A DNA stretch of 64,000 bases from Massilia sp. Root335 (lineage in GTDB: Bacteria > Pseudomonadota > Gammaproteobacteria > Burkholderiales > Burkholderiaceae_D). Each line of letters begins with the position of its first letter. The first letter of the stretch is position 1. Below, one piece after another: positions 17,013-25,108 of this stretch. Both the position numbers and the translations under genes were made by a program. Location of the stretch: assembly GCF_001425685.1 (NCBI RefSeq), contig NZ_LMCY01000011.1:71435-135434 (forward strand). Direction: 5' to 3'. A model generated the notes under the pieces. The model was given only the letters and a program-made list of their open reading frames with translations, was not told where the DNA came from and ran no database searches.

Positions 17013-17654
17013 TCAGGCGCCCAATGCCGCGCTCAATCGCGCAAACAGCGCCTCGCGCTGCGCCAGCGCCTGTTTTCCACCGTTGATGATCATGGTCATC
17101 CGAACGAAGTCTTCCTCCCTGGGATGGCCCGCACCGGAATCCGCCAGGGCATTCAAATGATGCGCCTGCCAAAAGTACGCTGCGCTGCGTGCGGCATTGG
17201 CGCGTTCTCCCAGCATTTCGGGTTTGTCCTGCAATGGCAGGCCGATCTGCTTCGCGACCTGGCCATAATTGGTTCGCCCGGTAATCTGCAGCAGGCCACG
17301 TCCGCGGAAGCGAAAACCGTCGCCGGATGTCACGTCGCCGTTTCCCATCCGGTTCGCGTACACGAAATTTCCCAGCGCCTCGGGGTTGCGCAGATAAGCG
17401 GCGGCGTTTGCGCCGCCGGGAAAGCGGCTGGGCCAGACCTTGCCCAGTCGTAGCGCCGTGGTAAAGAAAAGATTTTCCTCCAATACACTGAAGCCGGCCG
17501 ACTCGATGCCGGTTTGTGCAATGAAAGCCGCCGCCCGGGACGGGGTCGTGATGTCGAATTCGGGCATGACCTGGTTGAGTGTTTCGGCCCAACCGTCCGG
17601 ATCCTGACATTGCGGCAGCTTTTCCCTCAACAGCTGGCCTGTGATGGAAACCAT
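17013..17654 (-). CDS. Glycoside hydrolase family 19 lysozyme/endolysin-like protein
   Basis: The 213-residue protein is a GH19 (chitinase-fold) lysozyme of the kind used as phage endolysin. QTGIESAGFSVLEENLFF holds the catalytic Glu51 and the conserved EENL, and GDGFRFRGRGLLQITG with TNYGQ is the substrate-cleft signature. The usual His before the catalytic Glu is Ile. No signal peptide or membrane helix is visible, so export would need a holin, lysis or a secretion system. The start at 17654 (MVSITGQLLREK) has AAAGGA 7 bases upstream; the open frame continues far upstream but is not protein-like. It is the first gene of a two-gene unit with the SIR2-STAND-TPR gene. Confidence 0.88.
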   Translation of the reverse strand: MVSITGQLLREKLPQCQDPDGWAETLNQVMPEFDITTPSRAAAFIAQTGIESAGFSVLEENLFFTTALRLGKVWPSRFPGGANAAAYLRNPEALGNFVYANRMGNGDVTSGDGFRFRGRGLLQITGRTNYGQVAKQIGLPLQDKPEMLGERANAARSAAYFWQAHHLNALADSGAGHPREEDFVRMTMIINGGKQALAQREALFARLSAALGA

Positions 17655-17946
17655 GATGTGTCCTTTCAGGTCGACGTTCGCATGGCGTGCACTTCCGCAC
17701 GGTCTAATCCCGTCTTTGTTTCCAGGATCAAGTTCTTTTATTGATGGCCGGTTTACGTCGAGCCGCAGCCGATTGATACAATAATTTACACACATCGAGA
17801 AACCAGGTAACGAAAACTTAATTCGGTTCAAGATTGAATTTATTAATCCGCAAGCTTGAATCCATATAAAAAGCGTGCACACGGGCCATGGCATGGCTGC
17901 GGGCAGTCCTGTGAACGAAATGACATCGTTGCTATACTTGCACGCC
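17655..17946. other. A+T-richer intergenic region between the lysozyme/SIR2 unit and the AraC gene
   Basis: These 292 bases are markedly A+T-rich around 17730-17870 (for example attgaatttattaatccg). They must hold the promoter of the minus-strand GH19 gene and probably of the plus-strand AraC gene. TATACT at 17933-17938 lies only 8 bases before the AraC start, so it may mark a near-leaderless transcript. No confident -35/-10 pair, attachment site or direct repeat was found. Confidence 0.45.
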
Positions 17947-18870
17947 ATGATGCCGACCCAACCCCTGACCTGCCCCGACCCGCTCGCGCGCGCGCCGCGC
18001 GCCGCGCCGTCCGGCCGGCCGACCGACTGGCTGCGCCTGCCCCCGCCGTCGCTGCAGGGCGCGCTCGTCGCGCTGGCCGGGCGCGACACCCGCGGCCTGC
18101 AGCTCGACAACGTCCAGCGCCTGTCGCATTTCCCGTCGTCGCCGCTCGTCACGCTGTCGTGGTTCCGCGACGTCGACGTCGGCCAGGTCAGGCAAGGCGC
18201 GCACGGCCTGGAATGGCAACCGTTCGGCTCACCCTGCGTCGTCTCGGGCACGCAGGCCGATCCCTGCACGACCTGGGCGCCGACGACGGGACACGGCTGC
18301 ATGGCGCTGTTCCGCGCCGACGCCGCGCAAGCCCTGTTCGGGCTGGATCTCGCGCGCATCCAGGACCGTTTCGTGCCGGCCGAAGACGTCATGGGCGCCG
18401 AATGGACGCCGTTCTGGGACGCGCTGCGCACCAGCGCCGACGAGGATCTGATCGACGTGCTGGCGCGCCACCTCGCGCGCCGCTGGCAGGCGCTGCGCGG
18501 GCGCGATTCCGGCCAGGCGTCGCTGCGCCAGCTCGGCCGGCACTGGGTCGAACGCCTCGCGTGGCAGGCGCACGAGTGGCGGCGCGAACACAGCCCGCGC
18601 CACGTCGAGCGCCGCATCAAGTCGTTCAGCGGCCGCTCGCTGCGCGAATGGCAGGCGATCGTGCGCACCGAAGGCCTGTTCTTCGCCGCGCGCGACCGCC
18701 ACGATGCCGGCCAGCGGCTCGACTGGGCCGCGATGGCGCTGGACGAAGGCTTCGCCGACCAGGCCCACATGACGCGCGCCGTGCGCCGCATCACCGGCTT
18801 CGCGCCGGCGGAATTCGCGCGCCGCTTCGCCGACGACGAGTCGTTCTGGATGTACCGGCTGTGGGTGTGA
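17947..18870 (+). CDS. AraC family transcriptional regulator
   Basis: The 307-residue protein ends in an AraC/XylS helix-turn-helix domain. The first helix region is RRIKSFSGRSLREWQAIVRTEG, followed by MALDEGFADQAHMTRAVRRITGFAPAEF, the standard second HTH and signature (about residues 215-300). The N-terminal 200 residues are an unassigned sensor domain with SHFPSSPLVTLSWF and a Cys-containing HGCMALFR segment, similar to DUF6597-type regulators. The start MMPTQPL at 17947 is given; 17950 is equally possible. It converges with the TonB receptor gene, 13 bases between stops. Confidence 0.85.
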   Translation: MMPTQPLTCPDPLARAPRAAPSGRPTDWLRLPPPSLQGALVALAGRDTRGLQLDNVQRLSHFPSSPLVTLSWFRDVDVGQVRQGAHGLEWQPFGSPCVVSGTQADPCTTWAPTTGHGCMALFRADAAQALFGLDLARIQDRFVPAEDVMGAEWTPFWDALRTSADEDLIDVLARHLARRWQALRGRDSGQASLRQLGRHWVERLAWQAHEWRREHSPRHVERRIKSFSGRSLREWQAIVRTEGLFFAARDRHDAGQRLDWAAMALDEGFADQAHMTRAVRRITGFAPAEFARRFADDESFWMYRLWV

Positions 18871-18883
18871 AGCGCGTGCAGGC

Positions 18884-21133
18884 TCAGTCGAACGTGCAGC
18901 GCACGCCGAAGCGGATCGTGCGCGGGGCGCCGGGCGCGTAAAAGGTCGAGTGCACGACGCGCGCATCGCCGCCCCGTGCCATGAACGTGCCGTCCGTCGA
19001 GAAGCCGGTGGCGCCGAGCTGCGCCGCCGTCGCGTAGCGCCGGTCGAACAGGTTGTCGACCTGGGCGAACAGGCGCAGGCGCGGCGCCGGCGCAAAGGTC
19101 GTCCCGAGGTCGAACACGGCATGGCCCGCCGTCCTGCCGCTGCCCAGGAACCCCGTGCCGTCCGGACGATGCAGGCCGTTCTCGTTGCCGCGCGCCGTCG
19201 AATCCGATACGGCCTGCACGCCCAGTTCCGCCGACCACGCGGGCGTGACCTGCCACCCGGCGCGCGCCTTGCCTACGTGGCGCGGCATCAGGGGCAGGCG
19301 ATCGCCGGGGCGGACCGCGATATTGCCGTCCGCATCGGCGCTGCTGTTGCCGGCACCGTTGATGGTCTCCGCGCTTTCGAACGTCGCGGCCAGGTACGTG
19401 TAGTGCACGGACATCTCCACCGTGCCGGCATGGCCGTCGGCGCCCAGCTCGACGCCCTGGCGGCGCGTGCGGCCGACGTTGCGGAAATAGCCGAAGCCCG
19501 CCGCGTCGTCGGCGACGAACAGGATGTCGTCGTGGTTCGTCGCGCGGAACACGCCGGCGCTCCAGTGCACGCCGCGGATCGTCCCGCGCACGCCCGCTTC
19601 CCACGTGCGCGTGACGACCTGCCGCAGCGGCGGATCGCCCGCCATCGCATTCGGCAGCTTGCACGGATTCGCCGGATCGGCGCAGCCCAGTTCCACCGCG
19701 GTCGGCGTGCGGCTGCCTTCGTCGTAGCCGGCATAGGCATTCAGTTGCCGCGACGGCGACCACGTCATGCCGGCCGCGGGATTGAAGCGGCCGTAGCGAT
19801 GGTCGCCGTCCAGCGAACCGCTGCCGCCGCCGGGATGGATGCGGTCGCGGTTGTGGACGGCCGTGCGGTTGTAGCGGCCGGACAGGGTCACGTGCAGGCC
19901 GTCGCGCAGGCGCAGCGTGTCCATCGCATACACGCTCCACGTGCGCGCGCGGCCGTCGAGGTCGACCGCCCTGTCGTCGTCGAACACGCCGACCGGCGCG
20001 ATGCCGCGGTCTGGATTCACGGCGCCGAATTGCACGCTCTGGCGGAAGTCCACGCGGCTCGCGTCGAACGCCGCGCCGGCCGTCAGCCCCTTGGGCAGCG
20101 ACGCCTGTCCGCTCAATCCCGCACTCGCCTGCGTGCTGGCCGTGCGGTTGACGAGTCCATTCGGTACGTCGTCCACGAGCGCATCGTCGTTCAGGTCCCC
20201 GTTGACGGTCGACGCGCGGATGCGGCGGTAGTAGGCGTTCCCGGACAGCAGGACGCCGGCGCCGACGTCGCGGCTGGCCGTCAGATTCAGCAGCGCGGCG
20301 CGGTTCCTGGTCACGTCCGGCTTCGTGTAGACGCTGGCGGCGTCCCGCGCGAGCAGCCGCTCCTCCTGCAAGCCGTTGCCGGCAAGGCGGCTGGACGAGA
20401 ATGCGGCACTCAGCGCCACGTCGCTCGACCCGCCGCGCCATCCGGCCTTGCCGAACAACTGGCCGAGGCGCGTGGGCGAATCGTCGCGCCAGCCGTGGTC
20501 GCGAAACGCGGTGCCGGTGACGTACCAGTGCAGGCCGCGCCCGTCATGGCCGCCGTGTTCGAATCCGGTCTCCGCGCGTCCGTAGCCGCCCGTCTGCACA
20601 TCCAGCACCGTGCCGGGATCGTGCTCGCCATCCTTGGTCCGGACGACGAGCGCGCCGCCCAGCGTGTTCAGTCCGAACAGCGGATTCGAGCCCGGCATCA
20701 GGGTCAGCGACGCGATGGCGGCGCGCGGGATCAGGTCCCAGCCGACGACGTCGCCGAACGGCTGGTTCATGCGCACGCCGTCCATGTACACCGACAGTCC
20801 CTGCGGCGTGCCGAGCAGCGGCGACGCCGTGAAGCCGCGGTAGTTGACGTCCGGCTGGAGTGGATTGCCCTGGATTTCGTTGACGAAGACGCTGCCCAGC
20901 CGGCGGTTCAACGCGTCCGGCAGCGTGGCGCCGTCCTTCGCGTTGACGGCGGCGCCGTCCAGGGTCTGCACGTTCGCGGCGACCCGTTCGCGCGCGACGC
21001 CCAGGCCCGGCAGCGGCGTCGTGCCGACGATTTCGACGACGGCCGGCAATGGATCGGCTGCAGCGCCTCCATGCCAGAGGGCCGCGACGGCGGCCGCCAG
21101 CACGGCCGCGCGCAGGTTCGTACGTTGTGCCAT
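18884..21133 (-). CDS. TonB-dependent outer-membrane receptor
   Basis: The 749-residue precursor has an N-terminal signal (MAQRTNLRAAVLAAAVAALW...AAADP) and a plug domain with PDVNYRGFTASPLLGTPQGLSVYMDG written in part as YRGFTASPLLG and QGLSVYMDGVR, PFGDVVGWDLIPRAAI and NTLGGALVVRT. The barrel follows, with a TonB-receptor-like NLFDRRYATAAQLG near the end. It finishes ...RFGVRCTFD, one residue beyond the usual terminal Phe. FecA-like ferric-chelate or small-ligand uptake is expected, but no siderophore genes adjoin it, so the ligand is unknown. It is followed convergently by the AraC gene. Confidence 0.92.
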   Translation of the reverse strand: MAQRTNLRAAVLAAAVAALWHGGAAADPLPAVVEIVGTTPLPGLGVARERVAANVQTLDGAAVNAKDGATLPDALNRRLGSVFVNEIQGNPLQPDVNYRGFTASPLLGTPQGLSVYMDGVRMNQPFGDVVGWDLIPRAAIASLTLMPGSNPLFGLNTLGGALVVRTKDGEHDPGTVLDVQTGGYGRAETGFEHGGHDGRGLHWYVTGTAFRDHGWRDDSPTRLGQLFGKAGWRGGSSDVALSAAFSSSRLAGNGLQEERLLARDAASVYTKPDVTRNRAALLNLTASRDVGAGVLLSGNAYYRRIRASTVNGDLNDDALVDDVPNGLVNRTASTQASAGLSGQASLPKGLTAGAAFDASRVDFRQSVQFGAVNPDRGIAPVGVFDDDRAVDLDGRARTWSVYAMDTLRLRDGLHVTLSGRYNRTAVHNRDRIHPGGGSGSLDGDHRYGRFNPAAGMTWSPSRQLNAYAGYDEGSRTPTAVELGCADPANPCKLPNAMAGDPPLRQVVTRTWEAGVRGTIRGVHWSAGVFRATNHDDILFVADDAAGFGYFRNVGRTRRQGVELGADGHAGTVEMSVHYTYLAATFESAETINGAGNSSADADGNIAVRPGDRLPLMPRHVGKARAGWQVTPAWSAELGVQAVSDSTARGNENGLHRPDGTGFLGSGRTAGHAVFDLGTTFAPAPRLRLFAQVDNLFDRRYATAAQLGATGFSTDGTFMARGGDARVVHSTFYAPGAPRTIRFGVRCTFD

Positions 21134-21277
21134 GGTCGGTGGGGTCCCTGTCTCCGTGATAGTTTGTCGCTGCTATCACTGCAGGAACCATTCCAGGGCC
21201 AGGCGCTACGACATCGACGGCCGCACGCACGCCACTGCGCCACTTCGGATCACCCGGGTGTTCCGTTCCGGTACAAC

Positions 21278-22111
21278 TCAGGCCGGCGCGAAGATGCGAT
21301 TCAGCGTCGCGGCGTCGAGCGCATCGTCGGCGTAGGCGAAGGTCCCCTGCTCCAGGACTTCGCGCGCGGCGCGCACGAGCGCCCCGTACGCGGCGCGCGC
21401 GAGCGACGCGCCCAGGCTCACGCGCGTGACGCCGAGACGGGCCAGTTCGGGAACCGTGAGCGGCATGCCGGGCATGCCCATCATGATGTTGACCGGCCGG
21501 TCGACCGACCGCACGACTTCCGCGATCTCGTCCGCGGTGCGCAGGCCCGGTGCGAACAGCACGTCCGCGCCGGCCTCCTGGTAGGCCTGCAGGCGGCGGA
21601 TGGTGTCGCCGAGATCCGGCCTGCCGACGCGGAAGTTTTCGGCGCGGCCCGTCAGCACGAACTTGAAGCCGAGCGAGCGTGCCGCCTCGGCCGCCGCGCG
21701 GATGCGATCGGTGGCAAGGCCGATGTCGTACAGCGGGTCGTCCGGATCGCCGGTCGCATCCTCGATGGAGCCGCCCACGATGCCCGTCGCCGCCGCTTCG
21801 ATGATCGTACGGGCCGCATCGTCGGCGGATGGGCCGAAGCCCGACTGCAGGTCGGCGGACAGCGGCAGGTCCGTCGCCGCGGCCAGTTGGGCCAGGTGCG
21901 GCAGCATGTCCTGCACGGTGATGGTCGGATCCGTCTTCCCTTGCGAGAACGCGAAGCCGGCGCTGGTGCCGGCGAGCGCCGGCACACCCAGGTGCCGCAG
22001 CAGCTTCGCCGATCCCGCGTCCCACGGGTTCGGGATGACGAAGCAGTTACCGCGCCGGTGCAGGTCGACGAACGCCTGCGCTTTTTCCAACTGGGTCTTC
22101 ATGTGCTCCAT
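21278..22111 (-). CDS. Isocitrate lyase/phosphoenolpyruvate mutase family protein
   Basis: The 277-residue TIM-barrel protein has FVIPNPWDAGSAKLL, LPLSADLQSGFG (family Asp ligands), IVGGSIEDATG (Mg-binding Glu-Asp) and FVLTGRAENF, which place it in the ICL/PEPM superfamily, oxaloacetate hydrolase/carboxyphosphonoenolpyruvate synthase side. It lacks the KKCGH cysteine loop of true isocitrate lyase, so it is not AceA. The start MEHMKTQLEK at 22111 is 9 bases after AGGAG; an upstream ATG (22120) touches the Shine-Dalgarno and is less likely. It is next to pyk, and a C-C bond reaction on a 2-oxo or 2-hydroxy acid is probable. The substrate is unknown. Confidence 0.82.
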   Translation of the reverse strand: MEHMKTQLEKAQAFVDLHRRGNCFVIPNPWDAGSAKLLRHLGVPALAGTSAGFAFSQGKTDPTITVQDMLPHLAQLAAATDLPLSADLQSGFGPSADDAARTIIEAAATGIVGGSIEDATGDPDDPLYDIGLATDRIRAAAEAARSLGFKFVLTGRAENFRVGRPDLGDTIRRLQAYQEAGADVLFAPGLRTADEIAEVVRSVDRPVNIMMGMPGMPLTVPELARLGVTRVSLGASLARAAYGALVRAAREVLEQGTFAYADDALDAATLNRIFAPA

Positions 22112-22181
22112 GGTGCGCATCTCCTGTCGGTGGTGGAATGCTACGTTACCAGACACGCCACGCGGGAAGATGCGCGGAATG

Positions 22182-23612
22182 TCACATGCCGGGTTCCTCG
22201 CCCACGCGCACGACGTGCAGCAGGTTCGTGCGGCCCGGACGGCCGGACGGGAAGCCCGCCACCACCACGACGTCGTCGCCCACGTCGGCCAGGCCGTGCT
22301 GCTGCGCGGCCGCCACGCCGTCCGCCACCATGCGCTCGAACCCCTCCGCTTCCTGGAACGGCACCGGATGCACGCCCCACACGAGCGCCAGGCGGCGTGC
22401 GATCTCGGCGCGCGGCGTCAGCGCGAGGATAGTCGCGGACGGCCGCTCGCGGCTCGCGCGCAGGCACGTCGCGCCGCTGGCCGTGTACGTGACCGTCGCG
22501 GCGGGCGCCAGCAGGTTGGTCACGCGGCGCAGCGCGCAGCAGATGGCGTCGGCCGTCGTCCTGTCGGCCGGCTTGTGGCTCGCGTCCAGGCCGTCGCGCC
22601 AGCGCGGGTCCTGCTCCACTTCGCGGATCACATTGTCCATCACGGTGACCGATTGCACCGGATACTGGCCCGACGCCGATTCGGCCGACAGCATGACGGC
22701 GTCGGCGCCCTCGTAGATCGCGGTGGCGACGTCGGACACTTCGGCGCGCGTCGGCACCGGCGCGGACGTCATCGATTCCAGCATCTGCGTGGCGACGACG
22801 ACGGGACGGCCGGCGGCGCGCGCGGCATGCACGATCCGGCGCTGCAGCACGGGCACCTGTTGCGGCGGGAGTTCCACGCCCAGGTCGCCGCGCGCCACCA
22901 TGATGCCGTCGGCCAGCGCGACGATACCGTCCAGCGCATCGATCGCCGCCGGCTTTTCCAGCTTGGCCATGATCCACGCGCGGTCGCCGATCAGGGCGCG
23001 CGCCTCGACGATGTCTTCGGGGCGCTGCACGAACGACAGCGCGACCCAGTCCACGCCCAGCGCCAGGCCGAACGCCAGGTCGGCGCGGTCCTTGTGTGTC
23101 AACGGCGAGATCGGCAGCACGACGCCCGGCACGTTGACGCCCTTGCGGTCGGACAGCGCGCCGCCGGCCATCACGGTCGTCTCGGCGAAGTCCGGGCCGC
23201 AGGCGTCCACGCACAGGCGCAGCTTGCCGTCGTCCAGCAGCAGGTCGGTGCCGGGGCGCAGCGCGGCGAAGATTTCCGGGTGCGGCATGCCGGCGCGGGC
23301 CGCCGTGCCCTCGGCGGTGTCGAGGTCGAGGCGGAAGCGGCTGCCCGTCTCCAGCATCGCCTTGCCGCCGGCCATGCGGCCGACGCGCAGCTTGGGTCCC
23401 TGCAGGTCCATCAGGATGCCGATCGGCCGGCCGATGTCGCGCTCGACGGCGCGGATCGTGTTGAAGCGCGCGGCGTGGTCGTCGTGGCTGCCGTGGCTGA
23501 AGTTGAGGCGGAAGACGTCGGCGCCGGCCAATGCCAGCGCGTAGATTTGGTCGGGGGTGGAACTGGAGGGGCCGAGGGTGGCCAGGATGCGGGCGCGGCG
23601 TTGGCGTAGCAT
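22182..23612 (-). CDS. pyk: Pyruvate kinase
   Basis: The 476-residue protein is a pyruvate kinase: RARILATLGPSS at the start, RLNFSHGSHDDH (ADP/K+ site), ILMDLQGPKLRVG, IMVARGDLGVELP (Mg/PEP loop) and ATQMLESMTSAPVPTRAEVSD (signature with the catalytic Lys region EKPAAIDALDG before it). It makes pyruvate and ATP from PEP. It closes the glyoxylate-to-pyruvate gene block, although a terminator lies between it and ttuD, so it may have separate or attenuated expression. No clear ribosome-binding site was judged decisive; MLRQRRARIL gives the usual length. Confidence 0.95.
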   Translation of the reverse strand: MLRQRRARILATLGPSSSTPDQIYALALAGADVFRLNFSHGSHDDHAARFNTIRAVERDIGRPIGILMDLQGPKLRVGRMAGGKAMLETGSRFRLDLDTAEGTAARAGMPHPEIFAALRPGTDLLLDDGKLRLCVDACGPDFAETTVMAGGALSDRKGVNVPGVVLPISPLTHKDRADLAFGLALGVDWVALSFVQRPEDIVEARALIGDRAWIMAKLEKPAAIDALDGIVALADGIMVARGDLGVELPPQQVPVLQRRIVHAARAAGRPVVVATQMLESMTSAPVPTRAEVSDVATAIYEGADAVMLSAESASGQYPVQSVTVMDNVIREVEQDPRWRDGLDASHKPADRTTADAICCALRRVTNLLAPAATVTYTASGATCLRASRERPSATILALTPRAEIARRLALVWGVHPVPFQEAEGFERMVADGVAAAQQHGLADVGDDVVVVAGFPSGRPGRTNLLHVVRVGEEPGM

Positions 23613-23633
23613 GGGATCAGTCCTAGTCTTGGA

Positions 23634-23671
23634 ATAAAAAAAACGGGTACGCCGCCGCCGCGGCGTACCCG
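23634..23671 (-). terminator. Strong rho-independent terminator between ttuD and pyk
   Basis: On the minus strand CGGGTACGCCG pairs perfectly with CGGCGTACCCG around a 6-base loop and is followed by eight T. It ends 22 bases before the pyk start codon and follows the ttuD stop by about 30 bases. It is either an end of the gcl-ttuD transcript or an attenuator that lowers pyk expression relative to the upstream genes. Confidence 0.88.
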
Positions 23672-23703
23672 CTAAAGGGAAGTCTCGGGTGCGCGAACGT
23701 GGT

Positions 23704-24969
23704 CTAGGCCACGTAGATCGCGCGGAAATCGTTCACGTTCGTCAGCGTGGGACCCGTGATGAGGGAATCGCCCAGCGCACGGAAGAACGTGTGCGCATCG
23801 TTGTTCTCGAGGCTCGCGCGCGGCGGCATGCCGCGCTCCCAGCCGCGAGCCAGCGTGTCGGGCGTGACGAACGCGCCGGCGATTTCCTCGGCGCCGTCGA
23901 CGCCGTCGGTGTCCCCCGCCAGCGCGTGGATGCCGGCAGCACCGTCCAGCGCGACGGCGAGCGCCAGCAGGAATTCGACGTTGCGCCCGCCGCGGCCGTC
24001 GCCGCGGATGGTGACGGTCGTCTCGCCGCCGGACAGCAGCACGCACGGTCCCGCCACCGGCTGGCCGTGGCGTTTGGCCTGCAGGGCGATGCCGGCCATG
24101 ACCTTGGCCACGTCGCGCGCTTCGCCTTCGATGCTGTCGCCGAGGATCAGCGGCGTGACGCCGGCCTTGCGGGCGACTTCCGCCGCCGCTTCCAGCGCCA
24201 TCTGCGGCGAGGCGACGATATGCGTTTCGACGTATTCCAGGCGGCGCGCACCCGGCTTGACCGTCTCGCCTGCGCCGGATTCCAGCAGGCGGCGCGCGCC
24301 CTCGGGCAAGTCGATGCCGTAGCGGCGCACGACTTCCAGCGCGTCCGCGCAGGTGGTCGGGTCGGCCACGGTGGGGCCGGACGCGATGTCCATCGGGTTG
24401 TCGCCCGGGACATCGGAAATCAGGAGGTTGACCACGCGCGCCGGGTGGCAGGCCGCGGCCAGCCGGCCGCCCTTGATGGCCGACAGGTGCCGGCGCACGC
24501 AGTTCATTTCGGTGATGCTGGCGCCGGACGCGAGCAGCGCGCGGTTGATCGCCTGCTTGTCTTCCAGCGTGACGCCCTCGCCCGGCAGCGGCAGCAGCGA
24601 CGAGCCGCCGCCGGAGATCAGGCAGAGCACGAGGTCGTCCGCCGACAGGCCGCGCACCGTGCGCAGCATGCGCTGGGCGGCTTCGCGGCCGGCGGCGTCC
24701 GGCACCGGGTGGGCGGCTTCGACGATCTCGATGCGCTCGCACGGCACGGCATAGCCGTAGCGCGTGACGACGAGGCCCGACAGCGGCCCGGGCCAGCTCC
24801 GCTCCAGCGCCTGGGCCATCGCGGCCGACGCCTTGCCGGCGCCGATCACGACCGTGCGGCCCCTGGGCGGCGCCGGCAGGTTGCGCGGAATGCACAGCGA
24901 AGGCTGGGCCGCATCCACGGCGGCGGTGAACATGCTGGCGAGCAGTTCGCGCGGATTCATCGTAGTCAT
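23704..24969 (-). CDS. ttuD: Glycerate 2-kinase (TtuD/GckA, MOFRL family)
   Basis: The 421-residue protein belongs to the type 2 glycerate kinase/hydroxypyruvate reductase-annotated family: VVIGAGKASAAMAQALE, LCLISGGGSSLLPLP, INRALLASGASITEMN with VRRHLSAIKGGRLA, and in the MOFRL domain VLLSGGETTVTIRG and ALAGDTDGVDG. It phosphorylates D-glycerate to 2-phosphoglycerate. The start MTTMNPREL at 24969 is 6 bases after GGAG; the frame runs into a dispersed repeat upstream. It follows glxR (tartronate semialdehyde reductase), whose product is its substrate. Confidence 0.93.
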   Translation of the reverse strand: MTTMNPRELLASMFTAAVDAAQPSLCIPRNLPAPPRGRTVVIGAGKASAAMAQALERSWPGPLSGLVVTRYGYAVPCERIEIVEAAHPVPDAAGREAAQRMLRTVRGLSADDLVLCLISGGGSSLLPLPGEGVTLEDKQAINRALLASGASITEMNCVRRHLSAIKGGRLAAACHPARVVNLLISDVPGDNPMDIASGPTVADPTTCADALEVVRRYGIDLPEGARRLLESGAGETVKPGARRLEYVETHIVASPQMALEAAAEVARKAGVTPLILGDSIEGEARDVAKVMAGIALQAKRHGQPVAGPCVLLSGGETTVTIRGDGRGGRNVEFLLALAVALDGAAGIHALAGDTDGVDGAEEIAGAFVTPDTLARGWERGMPPRASLENNDAHTFFRALGDSLITGPTLTNVNDFRAIYVA

Positions 24970-25021
24970 CAAAGTCTCCATGTGGTTCCCGGTGCAGCCT
25001 CGAGATGGGCGGCTTTCGCCT

Positions 25022-25087
25022 GGTGGGCACGGGGTGCCCACCCTACGGTTTGTCACGTCCGTAGGGTGGGCTCCCCGAGCCCACGCG
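25022..25087. repeat. Two dispersed palindromic repeats between glxR and ttuD
   Basis: GGTGGGCACGGGGTGCCCAC plus CCTACGG lies at 25022-25048, and an inverted related copy CGTAGGGTGGGCTCCCCGAG plus CCCACGCG at 25060-25087. They are the same family as the copies at 12.3-12.6 and 40.1-40.2 kb. They form stable hairpins inside the putative gcl-hyi-glxR-ttuD transcript. Confidence 0.85.
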
Positions 25088-25108
25088 CACGTTGGCGTTG
25101 TGTTGGCG

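Noticed and set aside
14091-17654. Complete prophage
   Set aside because: No integrase, capsid, tail, terminase or holin gene was found on either side of the endolysin-like gene.
17655-20441. Upstream extension of the GH19 frame to about 1142 codons
   Set aside because: The extra residues translate the AraC and TonB gene regions antisense or out of frame; AAAGGA and family length support 17654.
21278-22111. Isocitrate lyase (glyoxylate shunt)
   Set aside because: It is half the length of AceA and lacks the KKCGH motif, so only superfamily membership is supported.
18950-22432. 1160-codon plus-strand open frame
   Set aside because: It runs across the TonB receptor and the ICL-like gene on the other strand and has no family motifs.
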